Position numbers and translations under genes: made by a program. 64,000 nt of DNA. It comes from Azospirillum griseum. Its GTDB lineage: Bacteria > Pseudomonadota > Alphaproteobacteria > Azospirillales > Azospirillaceae. Numbering within the stretch: position 1 is the first letter of the stretch; the number at the start of each line of letters is the position of its first letter. Below the pieces are notes generated by a model. It was given only the letters and a program-made list of their open reading frames with translations, ran no database searches and was not told where the DNA came from. Shown here one piece after another: positions 54,049 through 62,656 of the stretch. The stretch is from NCBI RefSeq assembly GCF_003966125.1, contig NZ_RXMA01000009.1, positions 1 to 64,000 on the forward strand, written 5' to 3'.

Positions 54049-54840
54049 TCACCCCTCCCCGCCAGCGTTCTGGCCATGGGCCTTGGCCGTGCGGGCCTGG
54101 AGATCGCGCAGGGCGGTCAGGGCCGCCGCGTCCGGGATTTCCGTGGTTTTCAGATCGGCGGCGATCTTCAGATCCCAGCCGGTGGCCTCCTTGACCTGCT
54201 CCACCGTCACGCCGGGGTGGATGCTGGTCAGGGTCAGTTCGCGCGTCACCGGATCGGGGGTGAGGATGCCCAGATCGGTGATGACCGCCGTCGGGCCGCC
54301 GCCGGGGATCCCGGCCTTTTCCCGCGCGTCGCCGCCGTCCAGGAACCCGGCGGAGGTGATGAAGGGCAGCTTCTCAACGAACGCCTTCTTGTTCTGCTTC
54401 AGAACGATGAAGACCTCCTTGGCCTGGGCGGCGATTTCCGGCGCGCCGCCAGCCCCCGGCAGCCGCACCTTGGGCGCGTCGTAGGGGCCGATGACCGTGG
54501 TGTTGATGTTGGCGAAGCGGTCGATCTGCGCGGCCCCCAGAAAGCCGACGTCGATGCGCCCGCCCTGCAGCCAATAGCGGAAGATCTCCGGCGTGCTGAC
54601 CACGGTGTCGGCGGTCAGCGACAGGTCGCCGTCGCCGATGGACAGCGGCAGGACCGTCGGCTTCGCCCCGATCGGGCCGGATTCGTAAATCAGCACGACG
54701 TCGGGCGCGTGGGTCAGGCGGGCGAGGTTGGCGGCGGTCGAGGGCAGGCCGATGCCGACGAAACAGACCGTGCCGTTGCCCAGCAGGCGGCTGGCCGCCA
54801 CCGTCATGATTTCGGTGGCCGAGAATTCAAGCTCTGACAT
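54049..54840 (-). CDS. pcaJ: 3-oxoadipate CoA-transferase beta subunit
   Basis: 263 residues from the ATG at 54840. Family I CoA-transferase, beta part: [20 protein letters not shown] near residue 27, the catalytic Glu in [13 protein letters not shown] near 50, and [20 protein letters not shown]. It transfers CoA from succinyl-CoA to 3-oxoadipate together with PcaI. Stop and start of the two subunits overlap as TGATG, giving translational coupling. Confidence 0.94.
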   Translation of the reverse strand: MSELEFSATEIMTVAASRLLGNGTVCFVGIGLPSTAANLARLTHAPDVVLIYESGPIGAKPTVLPLSIGDGDLSLTADTVVSTPEIFRYWLQGGRIDVGFLGAAQIDRFANINTTVIGPYDAPKVRLPGAGGAPEIAAQAKEVFIVLKQNKKAFVEKLPFITSAGFLDGGDAREKAGIPGGGPTAVITDLGILTPDPVTRELTLTSIHPGVTVEQVKEATGWDLKIAADLKTTEIPDAAALTALRDLQARTAKAHGQNAGGEG

Positions 54841-55703
54841 CACACCGTCTCCCGCGCCACGGATTCGCCCAACACCCGCACGAAGCCCGCAAAATCCTCC
54901 GTCTCCAGCACATGGCGTTTCATCCAGGCCAGGAAGCTGTCGCGGTTGCGGGCGATGGGGTCCCAATCCTTGTAGAATTTGTTGTCGCGCTGCGAATAAT
55001 CCTGCGCGTAGGACGGGTAGGCACCGCCCGGCACCGGGCAGACCGCCGCCAGCGCCCAGCTGGGCAGCACGCAGGCGTTGGCCGGGGCGTTCAGCTCGTC
55101 CACCACCTCTTCCACCGTCACGATGGCGCGCTTGGCCGCCAGTGCGGCTTCCTTCTGCACGCCCAGGATGCCCCACAGCAGCACGTTGCCGCGCTTGTCG
55201 GCCTTTTGCGCGTGGATCACGGTGACGTCGGGGCGCACCGACGGGATCGCCGCCAGCTTTTCCCCGGTGAAGGGGCATTCGACGAAGCGGATCCAGGGGT
55301 TCACCTTGGGCAGGTCCGACCCGGTGTAGCCGCGCAGCAGGGCGAAGGGCAGGTTCGACGCGCCCGCGACATAGGCGTTGGCCATGCCCGCGTGGCTGTG
55401 TTCGACCGTTTCCAGCTTGTGCGGCCAGCCCTGTTCCACCGCGTCGCGGAAGCGGTGCAGCGAACCGACGCCCGGATTGCCGCCCCAGGAGAAGATCAGC
55501 TTGCGCGCGCAGCCCATGCCGATGAGCTGGTCGTAAATCAGGTCCGGCGTCATGCGGACCAGGGTCAGGTCCTTTTTGCCCTGACGGATGATCTCGTGAC
55601 CGGCGGCGTGGGGGATGAGGTGGGTGAACCCTTCCAGCGCGACGGTGTCGCCGTCGTGGATGAGGCTTGACACGGCCTCGCGCAGGGGCGTGATGAGCGC
55701 CAT
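54840..55703 (-). CDS. pcaI: 3-oxoadipate CoA-transferase alpha subunit
   Basis: 287 residues from the ATG at 55703, with a GGGAGG ribosome site just upstream. The alpha part of the CoA-transferase family: LIHDGDTVALEGFTHLIPHA near residue 14, TPDLIYDQLIGMGCARKLIF near 52 and PDVTVIHAQKADKRGNVLLW near 155. It leads the leftward pca operon, and a PcaR-like operator lies just 14 bases before its start codon. This longer form resembles the GctA-type subunits annotated as PcaI in alphaproteobacteria. Confidence 0.92.
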   Translation of the reverse strand: MALITPLREAVSSLIHDGDTVALEGFTHLIPHAAGHEIIRQGKKDLTLVRMTPDLIYDQLIGMGCARKLIFSWGGNPGVGSLHRFRDAVEQGWPHKLETVEHSHAGMANAYVAGASNLPFALLRGYTGSDLPKVNPWIRFVECPFTGEKLAAIPSVRPDVTVIHAQKADKRGNVLLWGILGVQKEAALAAKRAIVTVEEVVDELNAPANACVLPSWALAAVCPVPGGAYPSYAQDYSQRDNKFYKDWDPIARNRDSFLAWMKRHVLETEDFAGFVRVLGESVARETV

Positions 55704-55716
55704 ATGACCTCCCAAA

Positions 55717-55733
55717 TGTGCGAAAATCGCACA
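55717..55733. promoter_or_regulatory. PcaR-like operator 1
   Basis: TGTGCGA-AAA-TCGCACA, a perfect inverted repeat of seven-base arms, next to the pcaI start. It has the TCGCAC half-site known from PcaR (IclR family) targets. Confidence 0.62.
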
Positions 55734-55802
55734 ATGCGTTCTCATTGCGCCCAGGATGTGGCCAGTGGCTGGGGTCTGTCAAGGGCGAATTTTGATGTAT
55801 AA

Positions 55803-55817
55803 GTTCGATAATCGCCC
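55803..55817. promoter_or_regulatory. PcaR-like operator 2
   Basis: GTTCGATAATCGCCC. From memory the PcaR binding site in Pseudomonas putida is GTTCGATAATCGCAC, which would be a 14 of 15 match. It is central in the divergent region. Confidence 0.68.
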
Positions 55818-55910
55818 ATACTGCGCCGCACAAATCCGAAAAGTCGCAGAAAATCTGGTAAAAACAGCGCTATAATTCGTTATTTCAATATGTTGCTCTG
55901 AATGAAGGGT

Positions 55911-55929
55911 TTGGGCGTTAATCGCCCAA
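55911..55929. promoter_or_regulatory. PcaR-like operator 3
   Basis: TTGGGCGTTAATCGCCCAA, seven-base arms TTGGGCG/CGCCCAA around TTAAT. The core resembles operator 2 (TTAATCGCCC against ATAATCGCCC). It lies on the transporter side of the divergent region, 128 bases before that gene. Confidence 0.62.
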
Positions 55930-56056
55930 AAGTTATGTTATCGCACTTGACGATCCGTTTCCCTATCAGTAAGCTTTGCGGAAGATTGCGCAGCCGGGAT
56001 CGGACCCGGCGCACCACGACCGGTTTCCACCGCTCACGCTTCACTTGGGAGGGATG

Positions 56057-57241
56057 ATGACGACGACTCTGCGCAAGGCGCTTCTGGGCGCGGTGTTCGC
56101 CACGGCGCTGGGTGCCGGGGCTGCGGACGCGGCGACGATCAAGGTGGGTGTGATTGCCCCCTTCTCCGGTCCCTTCGCCATGTTCGGCCAGACCTTCAAG
56201 GAGGGCATCGCCGTCTATCAGGCCGTCCACGGCAAGACGGTCGGGGCCGACACGGTGGAGTTCGTCTTCAAGGATCTTGATCAAGCCAACCCGGCGCAGA
56301 GCAAGGCGCTGGCGCAGGAGCTGATCGTCAAGGAAAAGGTCAGCTTCCTGGCCGGTTTCGCCTTCACGCCCGACGCGATGGCCGTGGCCCCGCTGATCGA
56401 CGAGGCGAACATCCCCGCCGTCATCTTCAACGCCGCGACCTCCGCCATCACCGAAAAATCGCCGCGCTTCGTCCGCTCCTCCTTCACCTTGTGGCAGAAC
56501 ACGGTTCCGCTGGCCAACCACGTCGCCAAGCTGGGCGTGAAAAAGGCGATCACGGCGGTCAGCGATTACGGCCCCGGCATCGATGGCGAGGCGGCGTTCA
56601 AGGCCACCTTCGAAAAGGCGGGCGGGGCGGTGGTGGACACCATCCGCATGCCGCTGAAATCCACCGACTTCGCCCCCTTCATGCAGCGCATCAAGGACAG
56701 CGGGGCCGAAGCGGTCTACGCCTTCCTGCCCGCCGGGCCGACGACGCTGGCCTTCGCCAAGGCGTTCGCCGACAACGGGCTGAAGGAAAAGGGCATCCAG
56801 TTCTTCGGCCCCGGCGACATCACCCAGGAACCCGATCTTCCGGCGCTGGGCGACGCCGTGCTGGGCATGACCACCAGCTTCCACTACAGCCAAGCCCACG
56901 AGTCGGCGGCGAACAAGAGCTTTCTGGCCAAATACAAGGAGCTGTTCGGCAGTTCCGACAACGCGACCTTCACCTCGGTCGGGGCCTATGACGGGGTGCA
57001 TCTGATCTACACCATGCTGGCCAAGACCGGCGGCAAGTCCGACGGGCTGAAGGCGGTGGAGGCGGTGAAGGGTCTGAGCTGGGAAAGCCCGCGCGGCCCT
57101 GTCACCATCGACCCCGACAGCCGCCACATCCGCCAGACCATCTATCTGCGCACGGTGGAGCGGGTGAACGGCAAGTTGCAGAACACCGAAAAGGACGCTT
57201 TCCCGGCGCAGCCGGATTTCGGTTACAAGCTCGGCAAGTAA
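56057..57241 (+). CDS. Liv-type ABC transporter substrate-binding protein, probably for an aromatic acid
   Basis: 394 residues; ATG at 56057 or 56054, both next to GGGAGGG. A signal peptide ends near AADAATIK. The Peripla_BP_6 fold follows: VGVIAPFSGPFAMFGQTFKE, SFLAGFAFTPDAMAVAPLID, VSDYGPGIDGEAAFKATFEK and AVYAFLPAGPTTLAFAKAFA. Liv-type binding proteins also bind aromatic acids, as shown in Rhodopseudomonas. It is divergent from the pca operon and shares PcaR-like operators, so protocatechuate or a relative is the favoured ligand; a branched-chain amino acid is the alternative. Confidence 0.9.
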   Translation: MTTTLRKALLGAVFATALGAGAADAATIKVGVIAPFSGPFAMFGQTFKEGIAVYQAVHGKTVGADTVEFVFKDLDQANPAQSKALAQELIVKEKVSFLAGFAFTPDAMAVAPLIDEANIPAVIFNAATSAITEKSPRFVRSSFTLWQNTVPLANHVAKLGVKKAITAVSDYGPGIDGEAAFKATFEKAGGAVVDTIRMPLKSTDFAPFMQRIKDSGAEAVYAFLPAGPTTLAFAKAFADNGLKEKGIQFFGPGDITQEPDLPALGDAVLGMTTSFHYSQAHESAANKSFLAKYKELFGSSDNATFTSVGAYDGVHLIYTMLAKTGGKSDGLKAVEAVKGLSWESPRGPVTIDPDSRHIRQTIYLRTVERVNGKLQNTEKDAFPAQPDFGYKLGK

Positions 57242-57253
57242 GCGCACGGCGTC

Positions 57254-57300
57254 GGTCCGGCCCCTCTGACCGCTCTTTCCAGGGCAGACGGGGCCGGACC
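57254..57300 (+). repeat. Hairpin between the binding-protein gene and the permease genes
   Basis: GGTCCGGCCCC (57254-57264) and GGGGCCGGACC (57290-57300), perfect 11-base arms without a T run. Such structures often protect the abundant binding-protein mRNA from 3' decay. Confidence 0.55.
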
Positions 57301-57338
57301 CGCCCGGCACGGCCCGGCGATCAGGCGGAGCGCGTCTC

Positions 57339-58208
57339 ATGGAAACTTTGTTCGGCATCGCCGTCGATGGCGTTGCCTATGGCATGATCCTGTTCATCAT
57401 TTCGGTTGGCCTGTCGGTGACGCTGGGGCTGATGCGGGTGGTCAATCTGGCCCATGGGGCCTTCGCCATGGTCGGCGGCTATGTCGCCTCCTACGCCGCG
57501 CAATCCTTTGGCCTGCCCTACGCCGGGGCGCTGGTGGTGGCGGTGCTGCTGACGGTGCTGGCGACGCTGCCGTTGGAATCGCTGCTCTACCGCCGCATCT
57601 ACGGCCACGCGAACGAGCTGTCGCAGGTGCTGCTGACCATCGGCCTGACCTTTGTCATCGTCGCCTCGGTCAATTACCTGTTCGGCCCGTCGCTGAAGCG
57701 CATACCGTTGCCGGAGCTGTTGCAGGGCACGGTGGCGCTGGGGCCGAAATCCATCCCGACCCACCGCGCCTTTGTCATCGTGGCTGGCGCGGTCACGCTG
57801 CTGGGGCTGTGGTGGTTGCTGGAGCGCACCGATTTCGGCATCCGGCTGCGGGCGGCGGTCGATGATCCGGCGATGGCCGCCGCGCTGGGCATCCGCACCG
57901 AACGGCTTTACATGGCCACCTTCGCGCTCGGCACCGGTTTGGCGGCGCTGGGCGGGGTGCTGGGGGCGGAGCTGCTGCCGTTGGAACCCTACTACGCCAT
58001 CCGCTACATCGTGCTGTTCCTGGCGGTGGTCGCCGTCGGCGGGGCGGGCAGCGTCTTCGGCTCCGCCGCCGCCGCGCTGGCGCTGGGCATCACCGACACG
58101 GCGGGCAAATACCTGATCCCGAATTTCGGCGAGTTCTTTTTCTACGCCGCCCTGATCTTGATTTTGTTCCGCTGGCCGCAAGGCTTCTTCAAAGGGAAGA
58201 CAGCATGA
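57339..58208 (+). CDS. Liv-type ABC transporter permease (LivH family)
   Basis: 289 residues with about eight membrane helices. LivH signatures are GLMRVVNLAHGAFAMVGGYV near residue 30, GHANELSQVLLTIGLTFVIV near 88 and the EAA-like loop LRAAVDDPAMAAALGIRTER near 170. It forms half of the channel for the importer divergent from the pca operon and overlaps the next permease gene by four bases. Confidence 0.93.
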   Translation: METLFGIAVDGVAYGMILFIISVGLSVTLGLMRVVNLAHGAFAMVGGYVASYAAQSFGLPYAGALVVAVLLTVLATLPLESLLYRRIYGHANELSQVLLTIGLTFVIVASVNYLFGPSLKRIPLPELLQGTVALGPKSIPTHRAFVIVAGAVTLLGLWWLLERTDFGIRLRAAVDDPAMAAALGIRTERLYMATFALGTGLAALGGVLGAELLPLEPYYAIRYIVLFLAVVAVGGAGSVFGSAAAALALGITDTAGKYLIPNFGEFFFYAALILILFRWPQGFFKGKTA

Positions 58209-59257
58209 GCGCGACCATGACCGACGCCCCCCCCACCGCCCCCACCGCCACCGACCCATCCGCGCCCCGGCTGGCGTCGCCCCGGCGTGATCTGAGCTGG
58301 ACGGCGGCCCCCCTGGTTGGCCTGCTCGGGCTGGCGGGTTTCTGGGTGTTTCCCGACGATCTCGGCCTGATGACCCGCATCGCGGCGGCGGCCCTCTATG
58401 TGCTGTCGCTCGATCTGGTGCTGGGCTATTGCGGCATCGCCACGCTGGGGCAGGCGGCGATGTTCGGCACCGGGGCCTACGCGGCGGGCATCGCGGCGGT
58501 CCATCTGGTCAACGACCCGCTGATCCTGCTGGCCATCGGCGGGGTGGCGGGCGGGGCCATCGCGCTGGCCACCGGGGCGCTGATCCTGCACGCGCGCGGC
58601 CTGACCCTGCTGATGCTGACCATCGCGGTGACGCAGATCGTGCAGGAGGTCGCCAACAAGGCGCGCGACTGGACCGGCGGCAGCGACGGCCTGTCCGGCA
58701 TTGATCCCGCCCCGGTCTTCGGCCTGTTCCGTTTCGACATGGTCGGGCGCACCTCTTACCTGTTCGCGCTGGCGGTGCTGGTGGTGGGGATGCTGGTGGC
58801 GCGGCGGATCGTGCGCTCCCCCTTCGGGCTGGCCTGCCGGGGGGTGAAGGAGGATCCGGTGCGCGTCGCCGCGCTGGGCGGATCGCCGCGCGCCTATCTG
58901 GTGACGATGTACGCGGTGGCCGGGATGTTCGCCGGGGTCGCCGGGGCGTTGACCGCCGTGTCGAGCGGCATCGTCGGGCTGGACAGCGTCAGCTTTTCCT
59001 GGTCGGCGGAGGCGCTGGTCATGCTGGTGCTGGGCGGGACCGGGCGGCTCTATGGCGCGGTGATCGGAACGGTCGCCTTCATGGCGGCTCACCACATTCT
59101 GGCGGCGACCGACCCGTTCCACTGGATGGCCTTCATCGGCCTGTTCCTGATGGGGGTGGTGCTGTTCCTGCCAGGCGGCATCGCGGCGGGGCTGGAGCGG
59201 CTGCGCGATCGCTTGACCGGAACCAGAAACGGCTCGGCACCGGGAGGGCGGGCATGA
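58205..59257 (+). CDS. Liv-type ABC transporter permease (LivM family)
   Basis: 350 residues. An N-terminal ~30-residue Pro/Ala/Thr-rich cytosolic stretch precedes about nine membrane helices. LivM signatures: LDLVLGYCGIATLGQAAMFG near residue 75, NKARDWTGGSDGLSGIDPAP near 150 and the coupling loop GLACRGVKEDPVRVAALGGS near 210. An ATG at 58217 is an alternative start. Overlaps the ATPase gene as ATGA. Confidence 0.93.
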   Translation: MSATMTDAPPTAPTATDPSAPRLASPRRDLSWTAAPLVGLLGLAGFWVFPDDLGLMTRIAAAALYVLSLDLVLGYCGIATLGQAAMFGTGAYAAGIAAVHLVNDPLILLAIGGVAGGAIALATGALILHARGLTLLMLTIAVTQIVQEVANKARDWTGGSDGLSGIDPAPVFGLFRFDMVGRTSYLFALAVLVVGMLVARRIVRSPFGLACRGVKEDPVRVAALGGSPRAYLVTMYAVAGMFAGVAGALTAVSSGIVGLDSVSFSWSAEALVMLVLGGTGRLYGAVIGTVAFMAAHHILAATDPFHWMAFIGLFLMGVVLFLPGGIAAGLERLRDRLTGTRNGSAPGGRA

Positions 59258-60009
59258 CCATGCTTCTGGAGGTCCAGGGCCTCAGCAAGAATTTCGGAGG
59301 GCTTCAGGTGTCGTCCGACATCACCATGAGCCTGAAGGCGGGCGACCGCTGCGCCCTGATCGGGCCGAACGGAGCCGGGAAAACCACCTTCGTCAACCTC
59401 GTCACCGGGGCGCTGGCCCCGACCGCCGGGGTGATCCGGCTGGACGGGCGCGATGTGACCCGGCTGTCGGCGGCGGACCGGGTGCGGCGCGGTCTGATCC
59501 GCAGCTTCCAGGTCGCCCGCCTCTTCGCCTCCATGACGGTGCGCGAGCATATGGAGTTGGCGATCCTGCAACGCGACCGCCGCACCTTCCGCCTGTTCGC
59601 CTCGGTCGGGCGCGCGCGCGGTCTGGCGGCGGAGGTGGCGGAGGGCTTGGCCCTGATGGGGTTGGAGGCGGTGGCGGAAACCACCGTCGGCTCGCTCGCC
59701 TACGGCCAACAGCGCCTGTTGGAAATCGCGCTGGCGCTGGTGATGCGGCCCAAGGTGCTGATCCTCGACGAACCGGCGGCGGGCGTGCCGCATTCGGAAA
59801 GCCAACGCATCCTGGACGCCATCGACCGGCTGCCAAAGGATCTGGCGGTGCTGATGATCGAACACGACATGGATCTGGTGGCGCGCTTTGCCTCCACCAT
59901 CGTCGTGCTGGCGCAGGGAAAGCTGCTGTGCAGCGGCACCACGCGCGAGGTTCTGGCCGATCCCCGCGTGCGGGAAGTCTATTTGGGGAGCCGTGCCCAT
60001 GCGCATTGA
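59254..60009 (+). CDS. Liv-type ABC transporter ATP-binding protein (LivG family)
   Basis: 251 residues. Walker A GPNGAGKTTFVNLVTGAL near residue 37, Q-loop segment GLIRSFQVARLFASMTVREH and the linker signature replaced by VGSLAYGQQRLLEIALALVM near 148, a variant usual for LivG proteins. Walker B VLILDEPAAGVPHSESQ and the switch His in VLMIEHDMDLVARFA complete the set. It overlaps the next ATPase gene by 11 bases. Confidence 0.93.
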   Translation: MTMLLEVQGLSKNFGGLQVSSDITMSLKAGDRCALIGPNGAGKTTFVNLVTGALAPTAGVIRLDGRDVTRLSAADRVRRGLIRSFQVARLFASMTVREHMELAILQRDRRTFRLFASVGRARGLAAEVAEGLALMGLEAVAETTVGSLAYGQQRLLEIALALVMRPKVLILDEPAAGVPHSESQRILDAIDRLPKDLAVLMIEHDMDLVARFASTIVVLAQGKLLCSGTTREVLADPRVREVYLGSRAHAH

Positions 60010-60739
60010 CCAGACTGGCACCAGACAGCACGGGACCGAACCGGGTCTTTTGGAGGTCAGCGACCTGCGCGCCGGGTATGGGGCGACGCTGATCCTGGAG
60101 GGCGTGTCCTTCACCGTGCCGCCGCGCGGTCGGTTGGCCTTGCTGGGACGCAACGGGGTGGGCAAAACCACCACGCTCGCCACGCTGGTCGGGCAGACGA
60201 CGCGCCACGGTGGCAGCGTCCGCGTGGACGGGGTGGAGTTGGGGAGCCTGTCCTCCTCCGCGCGGGCGGCGGCGGGGTTGGGCTATGTGCCGCAGACGCG
60301 CGACGTGTTCAAATCGCTGACGGTGGAGGAGAACCTCATCACCGGGTTGAAGGGCCGTCCGCGCGGCGCGCTGGAGGAAGCCTACAGCCTGTTCCCCCGC
60401 CTGGGCGAGCGGCGGCGCAACGGTGGCGGTGAATTGTCGGGCGGCGAACAGCAAATGCTGTCGGTGGCGCGCGCCCTGCTGGGGCAACCCACCGTCCTGC
60501 TGCTCGACGAGCCGTTGGAGGGGCTGGCCCCGGTGATCTGCGACCAGTTGATGGACGCGCTGTCCAAGCTGGAGATGACGGTCATCCTGGTCGAACAGCA
60601 GATCGACCGCGCGCTGGCCTTCGCCGACCGCGTGGTGTTCCTCGACCGGGGCCGCGTCGCCCACGCCGGACCCGCCGACGGCGCGGCGGCGGATTCGGCG
60701 CTGCTGGAACGGCATCTGGGGGTGTCGTTGGCGGCGTGA
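59999..60739 (+). CDS. Liv-type ABC transporter ATP-binding protein (LivF family)
   Basis: 246 residues from the ATG at 59999. Walker A LGRNGVGKTTTLATLVGQ near residue 50, YVPQTRDVFKSLTVEENLIT near 95, signature ELSGGEQQMLSVARALLG near 144 and Walker B VLLLDEPLEGLAPVI. It completes the five-gene importer unit. Together with LivG it drives transport of the substrate captured by the periplasmic protein. Confidence 0.93.
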   Translation: MRIDQTGTRQHGTEPGLLEVSDLRAGYGATLILEGVSFTVPPRGRLALLGRNGVGKTTTLATLVGQTTRHGGSVRVDGVELGSLSSSARAAAGLGYVPQTRDVFKSLTVEENLITGLKGRPRGALEEAYSLFPRLGERRRNGGGELSGGEQQMLSVARALLGQPTVLLLDEPLEGLAPVICDQLMDALSKLEMTVILVEQQIDRALAFADRVVFLDRGRVAHAGPADGAAADSALLERHLGVSLAA

Positions 60740-60770
60740 TGGGCGCGCCAGGGTCGGGCAGGACCGGGCG

Positions 60771-61196
60771 TCACGCCGTCGGTGGAACCCGGCCCACGGC
60801 GGCCCAGCCGGTGGCGGTCAGCCGCAGCACCTCCGGCCCGCTGCCCGCCGGGTTGGGATCGAGCGTGACCAGCTCGCGGTCTTCGAACCAGGCCCAGCGG
60901 CTGACGTCCGCCGTGGTCGCGGCCCAGCCATCGGCGATCTTTCCCAGCGTGGCGAGATCGGCGGCGGCGATGGGGAATTTGGGTCGCGCCGGTTTGGCGG
61001 CGGTTGCCGGTGTGGCGGCGGGCGCGGCGGCGACCGGGGGCGGGGCGTCGGCCCCGGCGCGGGCGCGGATCCACCCGTCCTGATAGGCGCGCAACCCCTG
61101 CTCCAGCGCGGCGCGCGCGGAATCCAGCGGGCAGCGCAGATAGGCGTCGAGCAGGGCGCGCAGCGCGTCGGGCGTGTCGGCGGTCGGGGTGCTCAT
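60771..61196 (-). CDS. Hypothetical protein
   Basis: 141 residues; not recognised. The first ~45 residues are helical (DALRALLDAYLRCPLDSARA, LEQGLRAYQDGWIRARAG). An Ala/Pro-rich linker (~50-72) joins it to a C-terminal part FPIAAADLATLGKIADGWAA ending in LRLTATGWAAVGRVPP, which could be a small winged-helix-like fold. No signal peptide or membrane segment is present. It is leftward, upstream of corA by position but 55 bases from its stop, so the two may share a terminator region or a transcript. Confidence 0.72.
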   Translation of the reverse strand: MSTPTADTPDALRALLDAYLRCPLDSARAALEQGLRAYQDGWIRARAGADAPPPVAAAPAATPATAAKPARPKFPIAAADLATLGKIADGWAATTADVSRWAWFEDRELVTLDPNPAGSGPEVLRLTATGWAAVGRVPPTA

Positions 61197-61251
61197 CGCG
61201 TCAACCTTGTCGTTGGTCTTGGTTGTGGATTGCGGGATTGGGGCGGGGCGG

Positions 61252-62325
61252 TCACAGCCAGCCGATGCGCTTGAAGCGGACGAACAGCCCGCCGCACACC
61301 ACGGCGATGACCGACAGCGCGGCGGGATAGCCGAAGCGCCAATGCAGTTCCGGCATCACCTCGAAATTCATGCCATAGATTCCGGCGATGGCGGTGGGAA
61401 CCGCCAGGATGGCGGCCCAGGCCGCAAGCTTGCGCGTCACCTCGTTCTGGCGCGCCGCCGCCACGATCATGCTGGTTTCAAAGGCGAAGGACAGCGCTTC
61501 GCGCATGGAGCTGATCTGGTCGTTGACGCGGATCACATGGTCGTGGACGTCGCCGTAATAGGGGCGGATGTCGGCGTCGATCATCGGCAGATCGAAGCGT
61601 TCCAACCGCGAACACACGTCCAGCAGCGGGGAGGCGGCGCGGCGCAGCCGCTCCAGATCACGGCGCAGATGGTGGATTCGCTCCACCTCCGCCATGCCGG
61701 GCGGGTGACGCATCAGGTGGGATTCCAAGGTTTCAATATCCCCGGCCATCTGGTCGAGCACGGGGAAATAGCAATCGACGACGTAATCCATCACCGCATA
61801 GACGACAAAATCCTCGCCATGCTTCAGCAGCGCCGGGGCGGCTTCGCAGCGGGTGCGCACGGTGGAATAGGTGGTCGATGGCCCGTGCCGGACGGTGACG
61901 ACATAGCCCTGGCCGGTGAACAGGTGGGTTTCTCCCAAAATCAGATCATCGTCGGTCAATTTGGCGGTGCGCAGGACCAGGAACAGGCTGTCGCCATACA
62001 CCTCCAGCTTGGGGCGTTGGTGGGCGTGCAGGGCGTCTTCCACCGCCAGTTCATGCAGGTTGAACTGTTGCTTGATTTCCAGCAGCAGCGGCTCGTCGGG
62101 TTCCCACAGCCCGATCCACACGAAATGGTCGGGTTTGGCCGCCCAGGCCCCGGCCTCGCTCACCGGGATGTCGGCGATCCGTCGCCCCTTGCAATAGACC
62201 GCGCTGGCAACCACCCCCGGCGTGGTGGGCGTTTCGGATTGGGAAGCGGCGTGGGGCGTCGGTTGGGCCAGCGTCACGGGGGCAACCGCCTGTGCAGGGG
62301 AAACGGGAGGTCTCCTATACCACAC
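61252..62325 (-). CDS. corA: CorA-family divalent metal ion transporter
   Basis: 357 residues. A large cytosolic N-terminal domain (NLHELAVEDALHAHQRPKLE near residue 90, SRLERFDLPMIDADIRPYYG near 240) precedes two C-terminal membrane helices. The pore signature GIYGMNFEVMPELHWRFGYP near 315 contains GMN. The last residues KRIGWL are basic. It moves Mg2+ (or Co2+/Ni2+) into the cell as a pentamer. The first ~40 residues are Pro/Thr/Ala-rich, so a later start is possible. Confidence 0.94.
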   Translation of the reverse strand: MWYRRPPVSPAQAVAPVTLAQPTPHAASQSETPTTPGVVASAVYCKGRRIADIPVSEAGAWAAKPDHFVWIGLWEPDEPLLLEIKQQFNLHELAVEDALHAHQRPKLEVYGDSLFLVLRTAKLTDDDLILGETHLFTGQGYVVTVRHGPSTTYSTVRTRCEAAPALLKHGEDFVVYAVMDYVVDCYFPVLDQMAGDIETLESHLMRHPPGMAEVERIHHLRRDLERLRRAASPLLDVCSRLERFDLPMIDADIRPYYGDVHDHVIRVNDQISSMREALSFAFETSMIVAAARQNEVTRKLAAWAAILAVPTAIAGIYGMNFEVMPELHWRFGYPAALSVIAVVCGGLFVRFKRIGWL

Positions 62326-62656
62326 CGACGCGCGGATGTGCGGCGGATCCTTGCCCGGGTTGGTGGTGCGCGGTAGGAATAATTGCCCATTTCCATGCCA
62401 GGGATCCCGCCATGCGCCCCATCAACCCCGCCGTTCCGCTCGCTCCGCACCTTGCGGCCCCTGCGGGCGTGCAACCGATGAACAGCGCGCTCAAAACCGT
62501 TTCACGGTGTTTCAAACGTTCCATTCGCACCGCCCGGCGCGCATTGCCTGCGTCGCAGGTGGACACTGCGCGGGGGTGGTGGTCTTGCGGCTTGCGCGCT
62601 GGCCCCGCGCCGTGCCACGAACGGCGCATCCTGTCCCGTTGTTGAGGGTTTGACCG
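62326..62656. other. Intergenic region between corA and folP
   Basis: 331 bases with no supported gene. Short frames, including one of 117 codons from 62292, lack recognisable protein features and overlap each other. No riboswitch, terminator or operator could be assigned. Confidence 0.45.

Noticed and set aside
62292..62645. A 117-codon rightward frame upstream of folP
   Set aside because: Starts inside corA on the other strand, lacks a convincing ribosome site and has no recognisable protein features.
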